This document shows positions 15,391 to 23,601 of a DNA stretch of 54,655 nt, piece after piece (within the stretch, counting starts at the first letter, position 1; each line of letters starts with the position of its first letter). The position numbers and the translations under genes are program-made. Origin of the DNA: Candidatus Microgenomates bacterium (GTDB lineage Bacteria; Patescibacteriota; Microgenomatia; UBA1406; GWC2-37-13); NCBI GenBank assembly GCA_023245215.1, contig JAHFKS010000003.1:1-54655 (forward strand), written 5' to 3'. A model generated the notes under the pieces. It had not been told where the DNA came from, ran no database searches, and worked only from the letters and a program-made list of their open reading frames with translations.

Positions 15391-15996
15391 TCAATCAACT
15401 TCCAAACTCTCCCATAAAATAAGCGAGGCGTAGGTTTTATAAGGAGACCATTTTTTGATGATTTTTTCGACCTTTTTTATTCCCGGGTCTTTTTTGAAGC
15501 CGTAAATTTTTTTGATGCCTTTTCTCAAACCCAGGTCCCCATGAGAGAAAACATCCGGTCGGCCGAGCGTGAACATGAGAAACATCTCTGCTGTCCAGGG
15601 GCCGATACCCTTGACCTGGACCAGCTGCTTTATGACTTCGATATCGCTCAATGAATCTAACGAGGCTAATCGGAGCTTATTGGAAAACACTGCTTGGGCT
15701 AAATTTTTCAGATACTTTGCTTTGGCGTTTGACATCCCCGCTCCTCTTAATTTTTCATGCCTTGTCTTCAAAACCGCCCCAGGAGTCAGACCTTTTGGGT
15801 AAAGCCTCATGAAACGGCTGAAAATCGCATCAGCGGCTTTGCCCGACAACTGCTGACCGGCAATCGTGTCGCAAAGCTTTAAAAAATAATTTTCCGGTTT
15901 TTCTTTTTTGAGAACTTTAAACTCTCCTATTCTCAAAGAAAAAGCGTGGAGAAGGGGATCGTTTTTTTTAAAATGGTTTAGGATTTTTTTGTCCAT
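15391..15996 (-). CDS. DNA-3-methyladenine glycosylase, AlkA-like (HhH-GPD)
   Basis: 201 residues. The helix-hairpin-helix VQVKGIGPWTAEMFLMFTLG (about 127-146) is followed by the catalytic Asp154 in FSHGDLGLRKG. The preceding AGQQLSGKAADAIFSRF (about 46-62) fits the family's helical bundle. It should remove alkylated bases such as 3-methyladenine to start base-excision repair. It lacks the N-terminal beta domain of E. coli AlkA, like the shorter archaeal and bacterial forms. No iron-sulfur Cys cluster is seen, which argues against an EndoIII/MutY type. The first codons overlap the radical SAM gene by 29 bases, so both are one operon behind the SOS-like promoter. Confidence 0.92.
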   Translation of the reverse strand: MDKKILNHFKKNDPLLHAFSLRIGEFKVLKKEKPENYFLKLCDTIAGQQLSGKAADAIFSRFMRLYPKGLTPGAVLKTRHEKLRGAGMSNAKAKYLKNLAQAVFSNKLRLASLDSLSDIEVIKQLVQVKGIGPWTAEMFLMFTLGRPDVFSHGDLGLRKGIKKIYGFKKDPGIKKVEKIIKKWSPYKTYASLILWESLEVD

Positions 15997-16858
15997 GCGG
16001 ATGTCTTTCCTGAAATTCTTTATGAAAAATAACCATATCCAATAATAAATGCATTTTATATTTCTTTATTAACTTTTTTATTTTTTCTTCAAGTTCTTGG
16101 CGGTAGCTTTTAGACTGAGAAGAATAAAACTTTTCCAAAACTTCCTTATCCTCGCCTTTCATTTCTACAGACAACCTGTTCCTGATATATTTCGCCAAAT
16201 TAAGATGTTCTATAAAAATGTCTTTCGTACCTGTCTCTGCCAAAGCTTTGAACAGTTTTTCCAGTTCATCGGTCTGGGCGACAAAGTGGGGGAGGAGCGG
16301 ACCGATAAACGCATAGGTTTTGATTTTGTTTTCGTTTAATGTTTTTAAGGCCTTCAACCTGACGGAGACGGCTGGCGCGTTTTTTTCGAAATAGTGGGAA
16401 ATCTTGTCGTCGGTCGAAGTGACGGTTAGCCCGACGACTACGTTCTTCAATTTCTTAAAAACATCGATGTCCCTCGTCACCATGTTTGACTTGGTAAGTA
16501 TCGAAACTACTCCTTCAAATCCGTATTCAGCCAATATCTCCAGACACTGCCTTGTCAATTTATATTTCGCTTCTGACTGCTGGTAGGGGTCTGTCACCGA
16601 GCTCAAAAATATTTCTTTTCCGCGCCCTTTATTCTTTAATTTTTTTATTTCTTTATTTAATAATTCCGGTGCATTGACTTTTGCATAAACATATTCTCCC
16701 CAGTCATAGATAGTTTTACCCACAAACCGCCCCATGAACGAGGCGTAGCAGTATTTGCAGGCGAACCTGCAGCCGATGTAAGGATTAATAACGTAGTCTA
16801 TCCCGGGAATTCCGCAAGGATTCAAAATCGACTTGGCTTCCACTTCTTTAAATTCCAT
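15968..16858 (-). CDS. SplB-like radical SAM protein (COG1533-type)
   Basis: 296 residues. The 4Fe-4S cluster triad is Cys30, Cys34 and Cys37 in NPYIGCRFACKYCYASF. NPCGIPGIDYVINPY before it and FLSSVTDPYQQSEAKYKLTR after it are typical of the Rv2578c/PA0069 subgroup related to spore photoproduct lyase. Later come ILTKSNMVTRDIDVFKKL and VGLTVTSTDD. Members are called DNA repair photolyase-like, but the reaction of this subgroup is not established. The adjacent alkyl-base glycosylase and a promoter with an SOS-like palindrome support a DNA-damage role here. The message is probably leaderless (-10 ends seven bases before the ATG). Confidence 0.88.
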   Translation of the reverse strand: MEFKEVEAKSILNPCGIPGIDYVINPYIGCRFACKYCYASFMGRFVGKTIYDWGEYVYAKVNAPELLNKEIKKLKNKGRGKEIFLSSVTDPYQQSEAKYKLTRQCLEILAEYGFEGVVSILTKSNMVTRDIDVFKKLKNVVVGLTVTSTDDKISHYFEKNAPAVSVRLKALKTLNENKIKTYAFIGPLLPHFVAQTDELEKLFKALAETGTKDIFIEHLNLAKYIRNRLSVEMKGEDKEVLEKFYSSQSKSYRQELEEKIKKLIKKYKMHLLLDMVIFHKEFQERHPHGQKNPKPF

Positions 16859-16865
16859 GATTTAT

Positions 16866-16894
16866 ATCATAATTGAACAATTGTTCACTGTCAA
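16866..16894 (-). promoter_or_regulatory. Promoter of the radical SAM / glycosylase operon with operator in the spacer
   Basis: On the minus strand a perfect TTGACA (16894-16889), a 17-base spacer and TATGAT (16871-16866), then seven bases to the ATG at 16858. The spacer is almost entirely filled by a 14-base palindrome. Confidence 0.8.
16874..16887. promoter_or_regulatory. SOS-like operator: 14-bp perfect palindrome
   Basis: TGAACAATTGTTCA is a perfect palindrome and fits GAAC-N4-GTTC, the core of the Gram-positive LexA (DinR) box. It lies between the -35 and -10 of the repair operon, where a bound repressor would block RNA polymerase. No lexA is in the window. A MarR/TetR-type operator is the alternative. 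Confidence 0.55.
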
Positions 16895-16914
16895 GGTAGA
16901 AAAAAAGGGCTAAT

Positions 16915-16923
16915 TGGTATAAT
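16915..16923 (+). promoter_or_regulatory. Extended -10 promoter of the secreted 541-aa protein
   Basis: TGG-TATAAT ends seven bases before the ATG at 16931. I see no good -35 at the right spacing, as is usual for extended -10 promoters. Confidence 0.55.
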
Positions 16924-16930
16924 TAGACAA

Positions 16931-18556
16931 ATGGTATTTAAGAAAATACTTCTTATATTTTTTTTCTTATTTATTTTCCCAGTTTCTTCTTTTGCCAAAG
17001 ACAAGCCGCAGGTAGTTTTTATCAACCAGGTCAGGGGAGAGGAGTGCTGTTCAAAAGGAACTCTTGATAATCTTAAAAAACAAATCGATGCTTTTGTCCA
17101 AAATAAGATTCCGGCATATTTCGCCATCAGGTACGATGCCTTAACGGATGACAACTATGCTGGATTCTTAAAACAACAGGCAGCTGAAAATCCTGACCTG
17201 ATCAAGCTCGCCTTGATGATCGAAATCACGCCCCGATTAGCCAAAGACTCCGGCGTTATTTATAACGATACCGAGGAAAGATGGTTTGAGGCGCAAAATT
17301 CTTTTACCATCGGTTATCAGATTGACGACAGAAAAAAAATCATCGATAAATTGTTTTCTGCATTTAAAAAAGACTTTGGCTTTTATCCCGGTTTAACATC
17401 CGCCTGGATGGTCGACACTAATTCTTTAAACTACATGCATGATAAATACAAGGTTCTAGCCCATCAGATAACGCGTGAACAGTGGGGGCAGGATACTTAT
17501 ACACTTTATGGAGGCCCGCCCCATTATCCTTACCCAGCTTCAAGAAACTGGGTTTTCATTCCTGACTTTGACCAGAAAGACCCGGTTTTAATGTTAAGGC
17601 AGACTGTAACCGATCCTTTATACAACTACGGTGAAACAAAAAAAGCTTACACGTCACAAACCAATGACTATCTCAACGCCGGGCTGGATTTCGAATATTT
17701 TAAAAAGTTGGCCAATCAAGCCTTGTTTGAACAGAAAACCACCGGTTTTGCTTTGCTTGGTTTGGAAAACGCCAATGACGAAAAATACCAGGATGAATTT
17801 TTGAAACAAATTGAATATGTCAACCAATTGAAAGATAAAATAATTTTTCCTGATCTGCAGCAGCTGGCCGGATATTGGCCGAAGCAAAAAAATACTTCTT
17901 ATTCAGGCAGGGACCTTTTCAACAACACAGACAACCGGGCAGAATTCATTACTGGCCCCGGCAGCCGGCAGAGGATAAGAATTTATAAAGGCAAAACTTT
18001 TATAACCGACTACCGTTATTATGACAAAAATCTGACCGACCCTTACAACGGCTATGTCGCCAAAAAATACGGCTACTGGATAGCCCCTTATGCAATAGAC
18101 TATTCCCACGTTTATAAACCCGGCTCTATTTTCGCGGATACCCAAAGCGATCTTGTTATTGAAAAGCTATTGGATAATAAAATCAAAAAACTCGACGCAG
18201 AAAAATTCAACAAAAACAGACTGGACGACTACCCTTATTTTATGCCCGAGCCGGTCGACCGCAACATCGACCGTATAAGAAGCAGGGTAGAGATAAACTA
18301 CGGAAAGACAATCGAAATTAAGTTTTCCGCCAAAGACCGATTGGGTTATCCCGTAAGCATCAACAAGCCTTTGACAATCAAAACCGATCCAAAAATTGAA
18401 GACATCGTCAGCCAGACTGATTCTGCCGAACATTTTTTCTATCTGCTTAATAATAAAGAAATTATACTCGTAATCACTCTTACTTCAGACAAAAAAACGG
18501 TTAAGCAGATCTTTCTTTTTCCGAAGCTTTTTCCTTTTGTCAAACTGTCATTTTGA
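16931..18556 (+). CDS. Secreted protein of unknown function, possible barrel-type carbohydrate-active domain
   Basis: 541 residues. The N-terminus is a clear signal peptide: basic start, hydrophobic core ILLIFFFLFIFPVSS and an FA-K cleavage-like site near residue 23. The mature part is long and soluble, with strand-like segments (PQVVFINQVRG, IPAYFAIRYDAL, IKLALMIEIT, YKVLAHQITREQWG) spaced like a beta/alpha barrel of the polysaccharide deacetylase or glycoside hydrolase kind. Acidic residues follow some strands, but I cannot assign a catalytic set. EECCSKG contains vicinal cysteines. The C-terminal 130 residues are probably a separate beta domain. It precedes the flavin redox cassette by 60 bases; a link is possible but not shown. 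Confidence 0.6.
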   Translation: MVFKKILLIFFFLFIFPVSSFAKDKPQVVFINQVRGEECCSKGTLDNLKKQIDAFVQNKIPAYFAIRYDALTDDNYAGFLKQQAAENPDLIKLALMIEITPRLAKDSGVIYNDTEERWFEAQNSFTIGYQIDDRKKIIDKLFSAFKKDFGFYPGLTSAWMVDTNSLNYMHDKYKVLAHQITREQWGQDTYTLYGGPPHYPYPASRNWVFIPDFDQKDPVLMLRQTVTDPLYNYGETKKAYTSQTNDYLNAGLDFEYFKKLANQALFEQKTTGFALLGLENANDEKYQDEFLKQIEYVNQLKDKIIFPDLQQLAGYWPKQKNTSYSGRDLFNNTDNRAEFITGPGSRQRIRIYKGKTFITDYRYYDKNLTDPYNGYVAKKYGYWIAPYAIDYSHVYKPGSIFADTQSDLVIEKLLDNKIKKLDAEKFNKNRLDDYPYFMPEPVDRNIDRIRSRVEINYGKTIEIKFSAKDRLGYPVSINKPLTIKTDPKIEDIVSQTDSAEHFFYLLNNKEIILVITLTSDKKTVKQIFLFPKLFPFVKLSF

Positions 18557-18581
18557 TCTAAATGACTCTTACATGATTTTC

Positions 18582-18609
18582 AGCTGATATTCAGCTTTTG
18601 ATCTATAAT
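18582..18609 (+). promoter_or_regulatory. Promoter region of the flavin redox cassette with a 6-3-6 inverted repeat
   Basis: AGCTGA-TAT-TCAGCT (18582-18596) is a perfect inverted repeat covering the expected -35 position. TATAAT (18604-18609) ends six bases before the ATG at 18616. The repeat could be an operator, or, followed by TTTT, a weak terminator of the upstream gene. Confidence 0.5.
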
Positions 18610-18615
18610 TAATTT

Positions 18616-19131
18616 ATGGTAAACATAATCAAGAAATTATTAGTTTCGCTTTTTATAATCGTTGCTTTCGTTATTTATACAAGCTTTAAAAACGAAAACC
18701 AGCAGGAAATCGCCGTTTTACCTCCGCCAAAAAATAATCAGATAATTCCAGCCGTTCCAACTACTACATCAACACGCGAACCAGTAACTTCAGCTCCGGT
18801 TTCGGCATCTACCCCGACTCCGGCGCCGACAAAACCCGTCAACAACGGCCAATATAAAGACGGCAGTTATACCGGGCCTGCAGCTGATGCTTTTTACGGA
18901 AATATCCAGGTCCAGGCAGTCATTTCCGGCGGTAAAATCACCGCAGTCAACTTCCTCCAGTACCCAAATGACAGAGAAACATCAATAATGATAAACACCC
19001 AGGCCATGCCGTATTTGCAGCAGGAGGCAATCCAGGCCCAATCCGGCAATGTCAATATTGTATCGGGCGCCACCGACACCAGCCGCGCTTTTATAGAATC
19101 TTTAAATTCTGCTTTAACCCAGGCCAAATAA
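18616..19131 (+). CDS. Membrane-anchored FMN-binding domain protein (RnfG/NqrC-like flavinylation target)
   Basis: 171 residues. One N-terminal helix (about 6-22) is followed by a Pro/Thr/Ser/Ala-rich linker (about 35-75) and a compact FMN-binding domain (about 78-171): YKDGSYTGPAADAFYGNIQV, ISGGKITAVNFLQYPND and NVNIVSGATDTSRAF. S150-G-A-T153 matches the motif in which ApbE attaches FMN covalently to the Thr. The protein therefore should display a covalent FMN on the outer face of the membrane, on a flexible stalk. ApbE is the next gene, two bases downstream, which strongly supports this. It is much shorter than full RnfG/NqrC. Confidence 0.9.
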   Translation: MVNIIKKLLVSLFIIVAFVIYTSFKNENQQEIAVLPPPKNNQIIPAVPTTTSTREPVTSAPVSASTPTPAPTKPVNNGQYKDGSYTGPAADAFYGNIQVQAVISGGKITAVNFLQYPNDRETSIMINTQAMPYLQQEAIQAQSGNVNIVSGATDTSRAFIESLNSALTQAK

Positions 19132-19132
19132 A

Positions 19133-19891
19133 ATGAAACAGACTCGTCTTATAATGGGGATGCCCGTAACCGTTGAAATAGTTGACAAAAACGTCCATCC
19201 TGACTCAATCGAAAAAGTTTTTGACTACTTTCAATATGTCGACGGTAAATTCAGCACTTATAAAAACACCAGCGAAATAACAAAAATCAACCTTGGAGAA
19301 ATCAAGAAGAAAGACTGGAGTCCTGACATGAAAAAAATTTTTAAACTAAGCGCTGAGACCAAAAAACAAACTAATGGTTATTTTAATATAGAACAAGCCG
19401 GCTTTTTTGACCCGTCGGGCATCGTCAAAGGCTGGGCGATTTTAAACGCGGCTGAACTTTTAAAAAAGATGGGCTACAAAAATTATTATGTCGAAGCCGG
19501 AGGAGACATCCAGGTCTCAGGAAAAAACAATAAAAACCAATACTGGCGGATTGGCATCAGAAACCCTTTCAACCGGTACCAAAATGTAAAAATAGTCAGT
19601 TTAAAAAACCGGGGCATCGCCACTTCAGGAACTTATATCCGCGGGCAGCACGTATACAACCCTTACCTTCCTAAACAATCAATAACCGATGTCGTCAGTC
19701 TGACCATCATCGGCCCGAATGTCTACGAAGCTGACCGCTACGCCACAGCCGCTTTTGCCATGGGAAAAAACGGAATTGCGTTTATCGGGAAAATAAAAGG
19801 CTTGGAAGGATATATGATTGATAATAAGGGACAGGCTACTTTTACGGGCGGTTTTAATAATTACGTTGTCCATAAAAATGAAAATAATTGA
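19133..19891 (+). CDS. apbE: FAD:protein FMN transferase
   Basis: 252 residues, shorter than typical ApbE (about 300-340) and without a lipoprotein signal. Motifs are MGMPVTVEI at the start, DGKFSTYKNTSEITKIN, DPSGIVKGWAI (flavin-binding), YYVEAGGDIQVSG, IGIRNPFN, ATSGTYIRG and EADRYATAAFAMG with the metal-site acid. ApbE uses FAD to attach FMN by a phosphodiester bond to Thr in FMN-binding domains. Its target is surely the neighbour at 18616. Because no signal peptide is seen, either the N-terminus is unusual or flavinylation happens before or during export. The next gene starts inside its last codons (14-base overlap). Confidence 0.93.
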   Translation: MKQTRLIMGMPVTVEIVDKNVHPDSIEKVFDYFQYVDGKFSTYKNTSEITKINLGEIKKKDWSPDMKKIFKLSAETKKQTNGYFNIEQAGFFDPSGIVKGWAILNAAELLKKMGYKNYYVEAGGDIQVSGKNNKNQYWRIGIRNPFNRYQNVKIVSLKNRGIATSGTYIRGQHVYNPYLPKQSITDVVSLTIIGPNVYEADRYATAAFAMGKNGIAFIGKIKGLEGYMIDNKGQATFTGGFNNYVVHKNENN

Positions 19892-21398
19892 CGACTTTTT
19901 AAATCAGATCACCATGTACCGCCTCGTTCTTTATTATCTGATCGGCCTCGTTATCGTAGCAGTAATTTACAGCGCTTTTAACCTCCTGCCTTATGACCCG
20001 ATAAATATTATTTACTCTTCGTTATTTTTGGTTATATTCAGCGACTTCGTCAACGATTTATTGGCTAAGATTTTTGACGCGCCGACCAATATCGAATCAG
20101 TATATATAACCGCCCTAATCCTTGTGCTGATTATCAACCCGGTCAAGATTGTCGCCGACTTTTTATTTTTAGCCTGGGCAGCTGTTTTATCGATGGCTTC
20201 TAAATATATTTTTACGATTAACAAAAAACACGTTTTCAACCCGGCGGCTATCGCCGTTGTTCTGACGGCTTTTTTTCTTAAGCAATCTGCCAGCTGGTGG
20301 GTAAGCAATCTATCTCTTCTTCCTTATGTCATTATCGGAGGACTGTTGATAATCCGGAAAACCCAGAGAGAGAAAGTAATTTTGACTTTTATTTCCGCGG
20401 CAGTTTTGACGCTAATCGCGTTTAATTTATTAAAAGGTCCTTTTTCTTTCCCCAGCATTTTATCAAGAATGTTTTTCCATTCATCGCTTTTTTTCTTTGC
20501 CTTTGCCATGCTGACCGAGCCTTTAACCATGCCCAACACTTTGAACCTGCAGATGATTTTTGCCGCAATCGTCGGATTTTTGTTTGTCCCTAACGTTCAT
20601 GTCTTTAGCATTTATTCAACGCCGGAGCTGGCGCTAGTTGCTGGAAATATTTTTGCTTATTTCGTCAACCCAAAGCAAAAATTGGTCATCCGCCTCAAAG
20701 AAAAAATAAAACTGACAGCGGACACTTATGATTTTATTTTTCCTTTGGAGAAAAAACTGGATTTTACACCCGGACAGTATATGGAATGGACCCTTGCTCA
20801 TGAAAAAGCCGACGTCCGCGGTAACCGACGTTATTTCACCATCGCCTCATCGCCGACAGAGAACGAACTTCGAATCGGTATAAAATTCTACGAACCTGGA
20901 AGCAGCTATAAAAAAACCATGCTGGCAATGGATGAAAAAATACCAATCGTCGCCTCACAGATAACCGGCGATTTCACCTTGCCGAAAGATAAAAACAAGA
21001 AGCTTGTTTTTGTCGCCGGAGGGATAGGAGTAACTCCATTCAGAAGCATTATTAAATATTTAATTGACACGAACGAACTCCGCGACATAATAATTTTATA
21101 TTCAAACAGATATAAGTCAGAAATTGTTTATCAGGATATTTTTGCCGAAGCGCAGATAAAATTGGGAGTAAAAACCATCTATACCTTAACCGATATCACC
21201 CAAGTGCCTGCTGAATGGATGGGGGAAAAAGGAAGAATCAATGAGGAAATGATAAAAAAAGAAGTTCCTGATTTTAAAGAAAGGATTTATTATCTGTCCG
21301 GACCCCACAATATGGTTGTCGGATTCGAGAAGGCTTTAAAAAATTCCGGAATAAGCAAAAAAAATATAAAGATTGATTTTTTTCCCGGCTTCGTCTAA
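19878..21398 (+). CDS. RnfD/NqrB-like membrane domain fused to a ferredoxin-NAD(P) reductase domain
   Basis: 506 residues from the ATG at 19878, which overlaps the apbE stop. Residues 1-262 are a polytopic NQR2/RnfD/RnfE-type domain with about nine or ten helices; HVFNPAAIAVV (118-128) and FAFAMLTEPLTMP (207-219) match the NP and ATDPV-type motifs of RnfD/NqrB. Residues 268-506 are an FAD/NAD reductase module: RRYFTIASSP (317-326, FAD), GGIGVTP (381-387, NAD(P) phosphate), YLSGPHNMV (472-480) and an FFPGF end. The extracytoplasmic loop that carries covalent FMN in RnfD looks shortened and has no SGAT. I infer that NAD(P)H electrons pass through the reductase and membrane domain to the outside FMN protein. 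Confidence 0.9.
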   Translation: MKIIDDFLNQITMYRLVLYYLIGLVIVAVIYSAFNLLPYDPINIIYSSLFLVIFSDFVNDLLAKIFDAPTNIESVYITALILVLIINPVKIVADFLFLAWAAVLSMASKYIFTINKKHVFNPAAIAVVLTAFFLKQSASWWVSNLSLLPYVIIGGLLIIRKTQREKVILTFISAAVLTLIAFNLLKGPFSFPSILSRMFFHSSLFFFAFAMLTEPLTMPNTLNLQMIFAAIVGFLFVPNVHVFSIYSTPELALVAGNIFAYFVNPKQKLVIRLKEKIKLTADTYDFIFPLEKKLDFTPGQYMEWTLAHEKADVRGNRRYFTIASSPTENELRIGIKFYEPGSSYKKTMLAMDEKIPIVASQITGDFTLPKDKNKKLVFVAGGIGVTPFRSIIKYLIDTNELRDIIILYSNRYKSEIVYQDIFAEAQIKLGVKTIYTLTDITQVPAEWMGEKGRINEEMIKKEVPDFKERIYYLSGPHNMVVGFEKALKNSGISKKNIKIDFFPGFV

Positions 21399-22924
21399 TC
21401 AAAAATATAATAGGCGGATTTTTTAAAGTAATATATTTTTGAATAATTTTTTTTATCTAAGTCTTTCTTCGTCAAGGCAGTCAGACAGGTTTCGTCTATT
21501 ATTGTTTCATTGAGATTCTCCGGAACAACTGCTTCGTTAGCATAGCACGCCTCGAATCTATTTTTGTTGAAAAAGTAGCGGTCATAATTTTTTTTGAGCA
21601 TTTTGGGCAAAGTTCCCAGCTTTTCTTTTGTCAAATCGGACATAAACAGATAACTAAGAAATGTTGAGTACGGCAGGGGAGACCTGACGAGGTATTTTTT
21701 AGTGGAACCGTTTAAAAAAACCGAAAGCTCTTTGTCTTTTTCATTAAAAATATTCGCATAGAGCTGCGGCCTGATGGAAAAATAATTGTAAAAAAATGTT
21801 CCCGCCTCAAAAACAATTGCTGCCAGAAAAATAAGAATAATTGAGTATTTTAAATATTTATTATATTTTTTCAGTTTTTCATATCCAAAAATCATTCCTT
21901 CGGCGATCAGGGCCGAAAGTCCTACTGCAGCCAAAGACGAACGGATGGAAAAAGTCAAAGAATAACTATTGATGACCGATGGAATCATTCCCAGAACTGC
22001 CAACCCTATCAAAAAATAACCGCCCAGCGTCTTTTTATTCAGAGAAACTATCCCTAAAAAATAGAATAAAAAAAATGAGGCGAAAAACTGTCCGGCGACT
22101 CCGTTATTGTATTGGGGAATATAATCACCGGATTTAAACAAATAAGACAGTCCCAGGCCTTTTAGTAAACTATTAAAGATATGTGTAAACTGCCCTAACA
22201 ATGTTTTTCCGCTGAAGAAAATTATCTCGTTCATAGACCTTGACTTCAAATTATTTTCTATAAAAAAACTGATTATTATCGAAAATAAAAATAGCAAAAA
22301 ATAATATGTCGAAGAAACCAGGTATTTCTTTAAGGAAAATTTCTTTGAAATCTGTTCGTATAACTCAAAGTAAAAAGGAACAATAATGATTAACGGCCGA
22401 AAACCCTGATAGGAAAAAAAGGCAAAAAAATAAAACAGACAGGAAAGAATTTTTTTTCTGCGCAGCTGAAGTATTACCGCCGTCAGTAAAAAAGGCAGAG
22501 CCAGATTTATTTCCAAACCCATCCGGCTTATGTTGAAAATCCAGGGGCTGAAGCAAAAAACTAGAGCCGTCAAATAAGAAATGTTTTTTTTCTTTGTCAA
22601 TAAAAAAACCAGTTCAAATATCAATAAAGGAAGGAGAGACGCCGGCAGGACAAAAGCCAGGCGGGAGTTAAAGACATTTCTAACTATGGGCAGCTTCCAC
22701 CATAAAACGTCATAGTACATGGGAATCAACGGTGAATTGGGTGAGATTCTTTCGAATTTAAGAGGCATATAATTTCCAAAAAGGTCGTGGCCGGTCTTGG
22801 ATATCGAATACCCTGTCAATGACAGATCACGTTCATCCGGAAGAAGAAAGCTTTGGTCAAGAAAGACTATCCTTAATATAAGGAACAAAAAACTGACGCC
22901 GATAATGATTTTGAACCGGTCCAT
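21395..22924 (-). CDS. Polytopic membrane glycosyltransferase, GT39/PMT-like
   Basis: 509 residues with about ten to twelve membrane helices. After the first helix comes FLLPDERDLSLTGYSISKTGHDLFGNYMP, with the DE pair in the first extracytoplasmic loop where GT39/GT-C enzymes hold their catalytic acid. SRLAFVLPASLLPLL and ALVFCFSPWIFNISRMGLEINL resemble the helix pattern of PMT_2 proteins. The C-terminal 120 residues are a soluble outside domain with paired cysteines (EACYANE and ETCLTAL). It probably transfers a sugar from polyprenyl phosphate to an envelope acceptor. It converges on the redox fusion gene with a 4-base overlap and diverges from the DsbA-like gene over 29 bases. Confidence 0.75.
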   Translation of the reverse strand: MDRFKIIIGVSFLFLILRIVFLDQSFLLPDERDLSLTGYSISKTGHDLFGNYMPLKFERISPNSPLIPMYYDVLWWKLPIVRNVFNSRLAFVLPASLLPLLIFELVFLLTKKKNISYLTALVFCFSPWIFNISRMGLEINLALPFLLTAVILQLRRKKILSCLFYFFAFFSYQGFRPLIIIVPFYFELYEQISKKFSLKKYLVSSTYYFLLFLFSIIISFFIENNLKSRSMNEIIFFSGKTLLGQFTHIFNSLLKGLGLSYLFKSGDYIPQYNNGVAGQFFASFFLFYFLGIVSLNKKTLGGYFLIGLAVLGMIPSVINSYSLTFSIRSSLAAVGLSALIAEGMIFGYEKLKKYNKYLKYSIILIFLAAIVFEAGTFFYNYFSIRPQLYANIFNEKDKELSVFLNGSTKKYLVRSPLPYSTFLSYLFMSDLTKEKLGTLPKMLKKNYDRYFFNKNRFEACYANEAVVPENLNETIIDETCLTALTKKDLDKKNYSKIYYFKKSAYYIFD

Positions 22925-22932
22925 CTTAGGGC

Positions 22933-22947
22933 TATTATAGTATAATA
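22933..22947. promoter_or_regulatory. Symmetric divergent promoter (PMT-like gene and DsbA-like gene)
   Basis: TATTATA-G-TATAATA is a perfect 7-1-7 palindrome. Read either way it gives TATAAT: on the plus strand it ends seven bases before the ATG at 22954, on the minus strand nine bases before the ATG at 22924. The whole intergenic gap is 29 bases. Confidence 0.6.
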
Positions 22948-22953
22948 TCCTTT

Positions 22954-23601
22954 ATGAATAACAAAAATATACTGATTGGCGCAGTTTCAGTTGTCGGCAC
23001 CTTTATCCTTCTGTTTATCGTCTATTCCCTGGTCAACACTCCCCAAAAAACCGACTTTCCCGAAATCAATCAAGTGAGAAGCAGCGACCATACTTCCTGG
23101 TCAAAAGATAACAAAAACCTACTAGTAGAATACAGTGACATCCAGTGCCCGGCCTGCAAAAGCTTCCACGACCTTTTCCGGACTTTTGAAGCTTCATCCA
23201 GCCCTGACTTTAAAATCACCCAAAAAACTACTTTGGTTTTCCGTCACTTCCCGCTATTTCAGATTCATCAGAATTCGCTGGTTGCCGCTTATGCAGCTGA
23301 AGCAGCTTCTCTCCAAGGCAAGTTCTGGGAAATGACTAATGCTTTATATGACAAGCAGGTCCAATGGTCAACTCTTGGAAACCCAAGGGATTTTTTCACC
23401 GGCGTCGCCAAAGAATTAAAGCTCGATACGGATAAGTTCAAAAAAGATATGGATTCTCAGGCTGTCAAAAACCGCGTCCAAGCCAACTTAACCGAAGGTA
23501 ACAATATTGGCGTCAACTCAACTCCAACTTTTTTCCTCAATGGAAAAAAGGTTGATGTCAATTCTATCAATGATTTTAAAAAATTGCTCAACTCCCAATG
23601 A
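22954..23601 (+). CDS. DsbA/thioredoxin-like thiol-disulfide oxidoreductase, membrane-anchored
   Basis: 215 residues. One N-terminal membrane anchor (about 6-26) precedes a DsbA-type thioredoxin domain with helical insertion. The redox motif is CPAC in YSDIQCPACKSFH (about residues 66-69), followed by LVFRHFPLFQIHQNSLVAAYAAEAA, FWEMTNALYD and the cis-Pro region NSTPTFFLNGKKV near 187-199. It should form or shuffle disulfide bonds in extracytoplasmic proteins, several of which here carry cysteine pairs. The arrangement is that of the Thioredoxin_4 family (BdbD-like). It overlaps ddl by four bases (ATGA), so both are co-translated. Confidence 0.9.
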   Translation: MNNKNILIGAVSVVGTFILLFIVYSLVNTPQKTDFPEINQVRSSDHTSWSKDNKNLLVEYSDIQCPACKSFHDLFRTFEASSSPDFKITQKTTLVFRHFPLFQIHQNSLVAAYAAEAASLQGKFWEMTNALYDKQVQWSTLGNPRDFFTGVAKELKLDTDKFKKDMDSQAVKNRVQANLTEGNNIGVNSTPTFFLNGKKVDVNSINDFKKLLNSQ

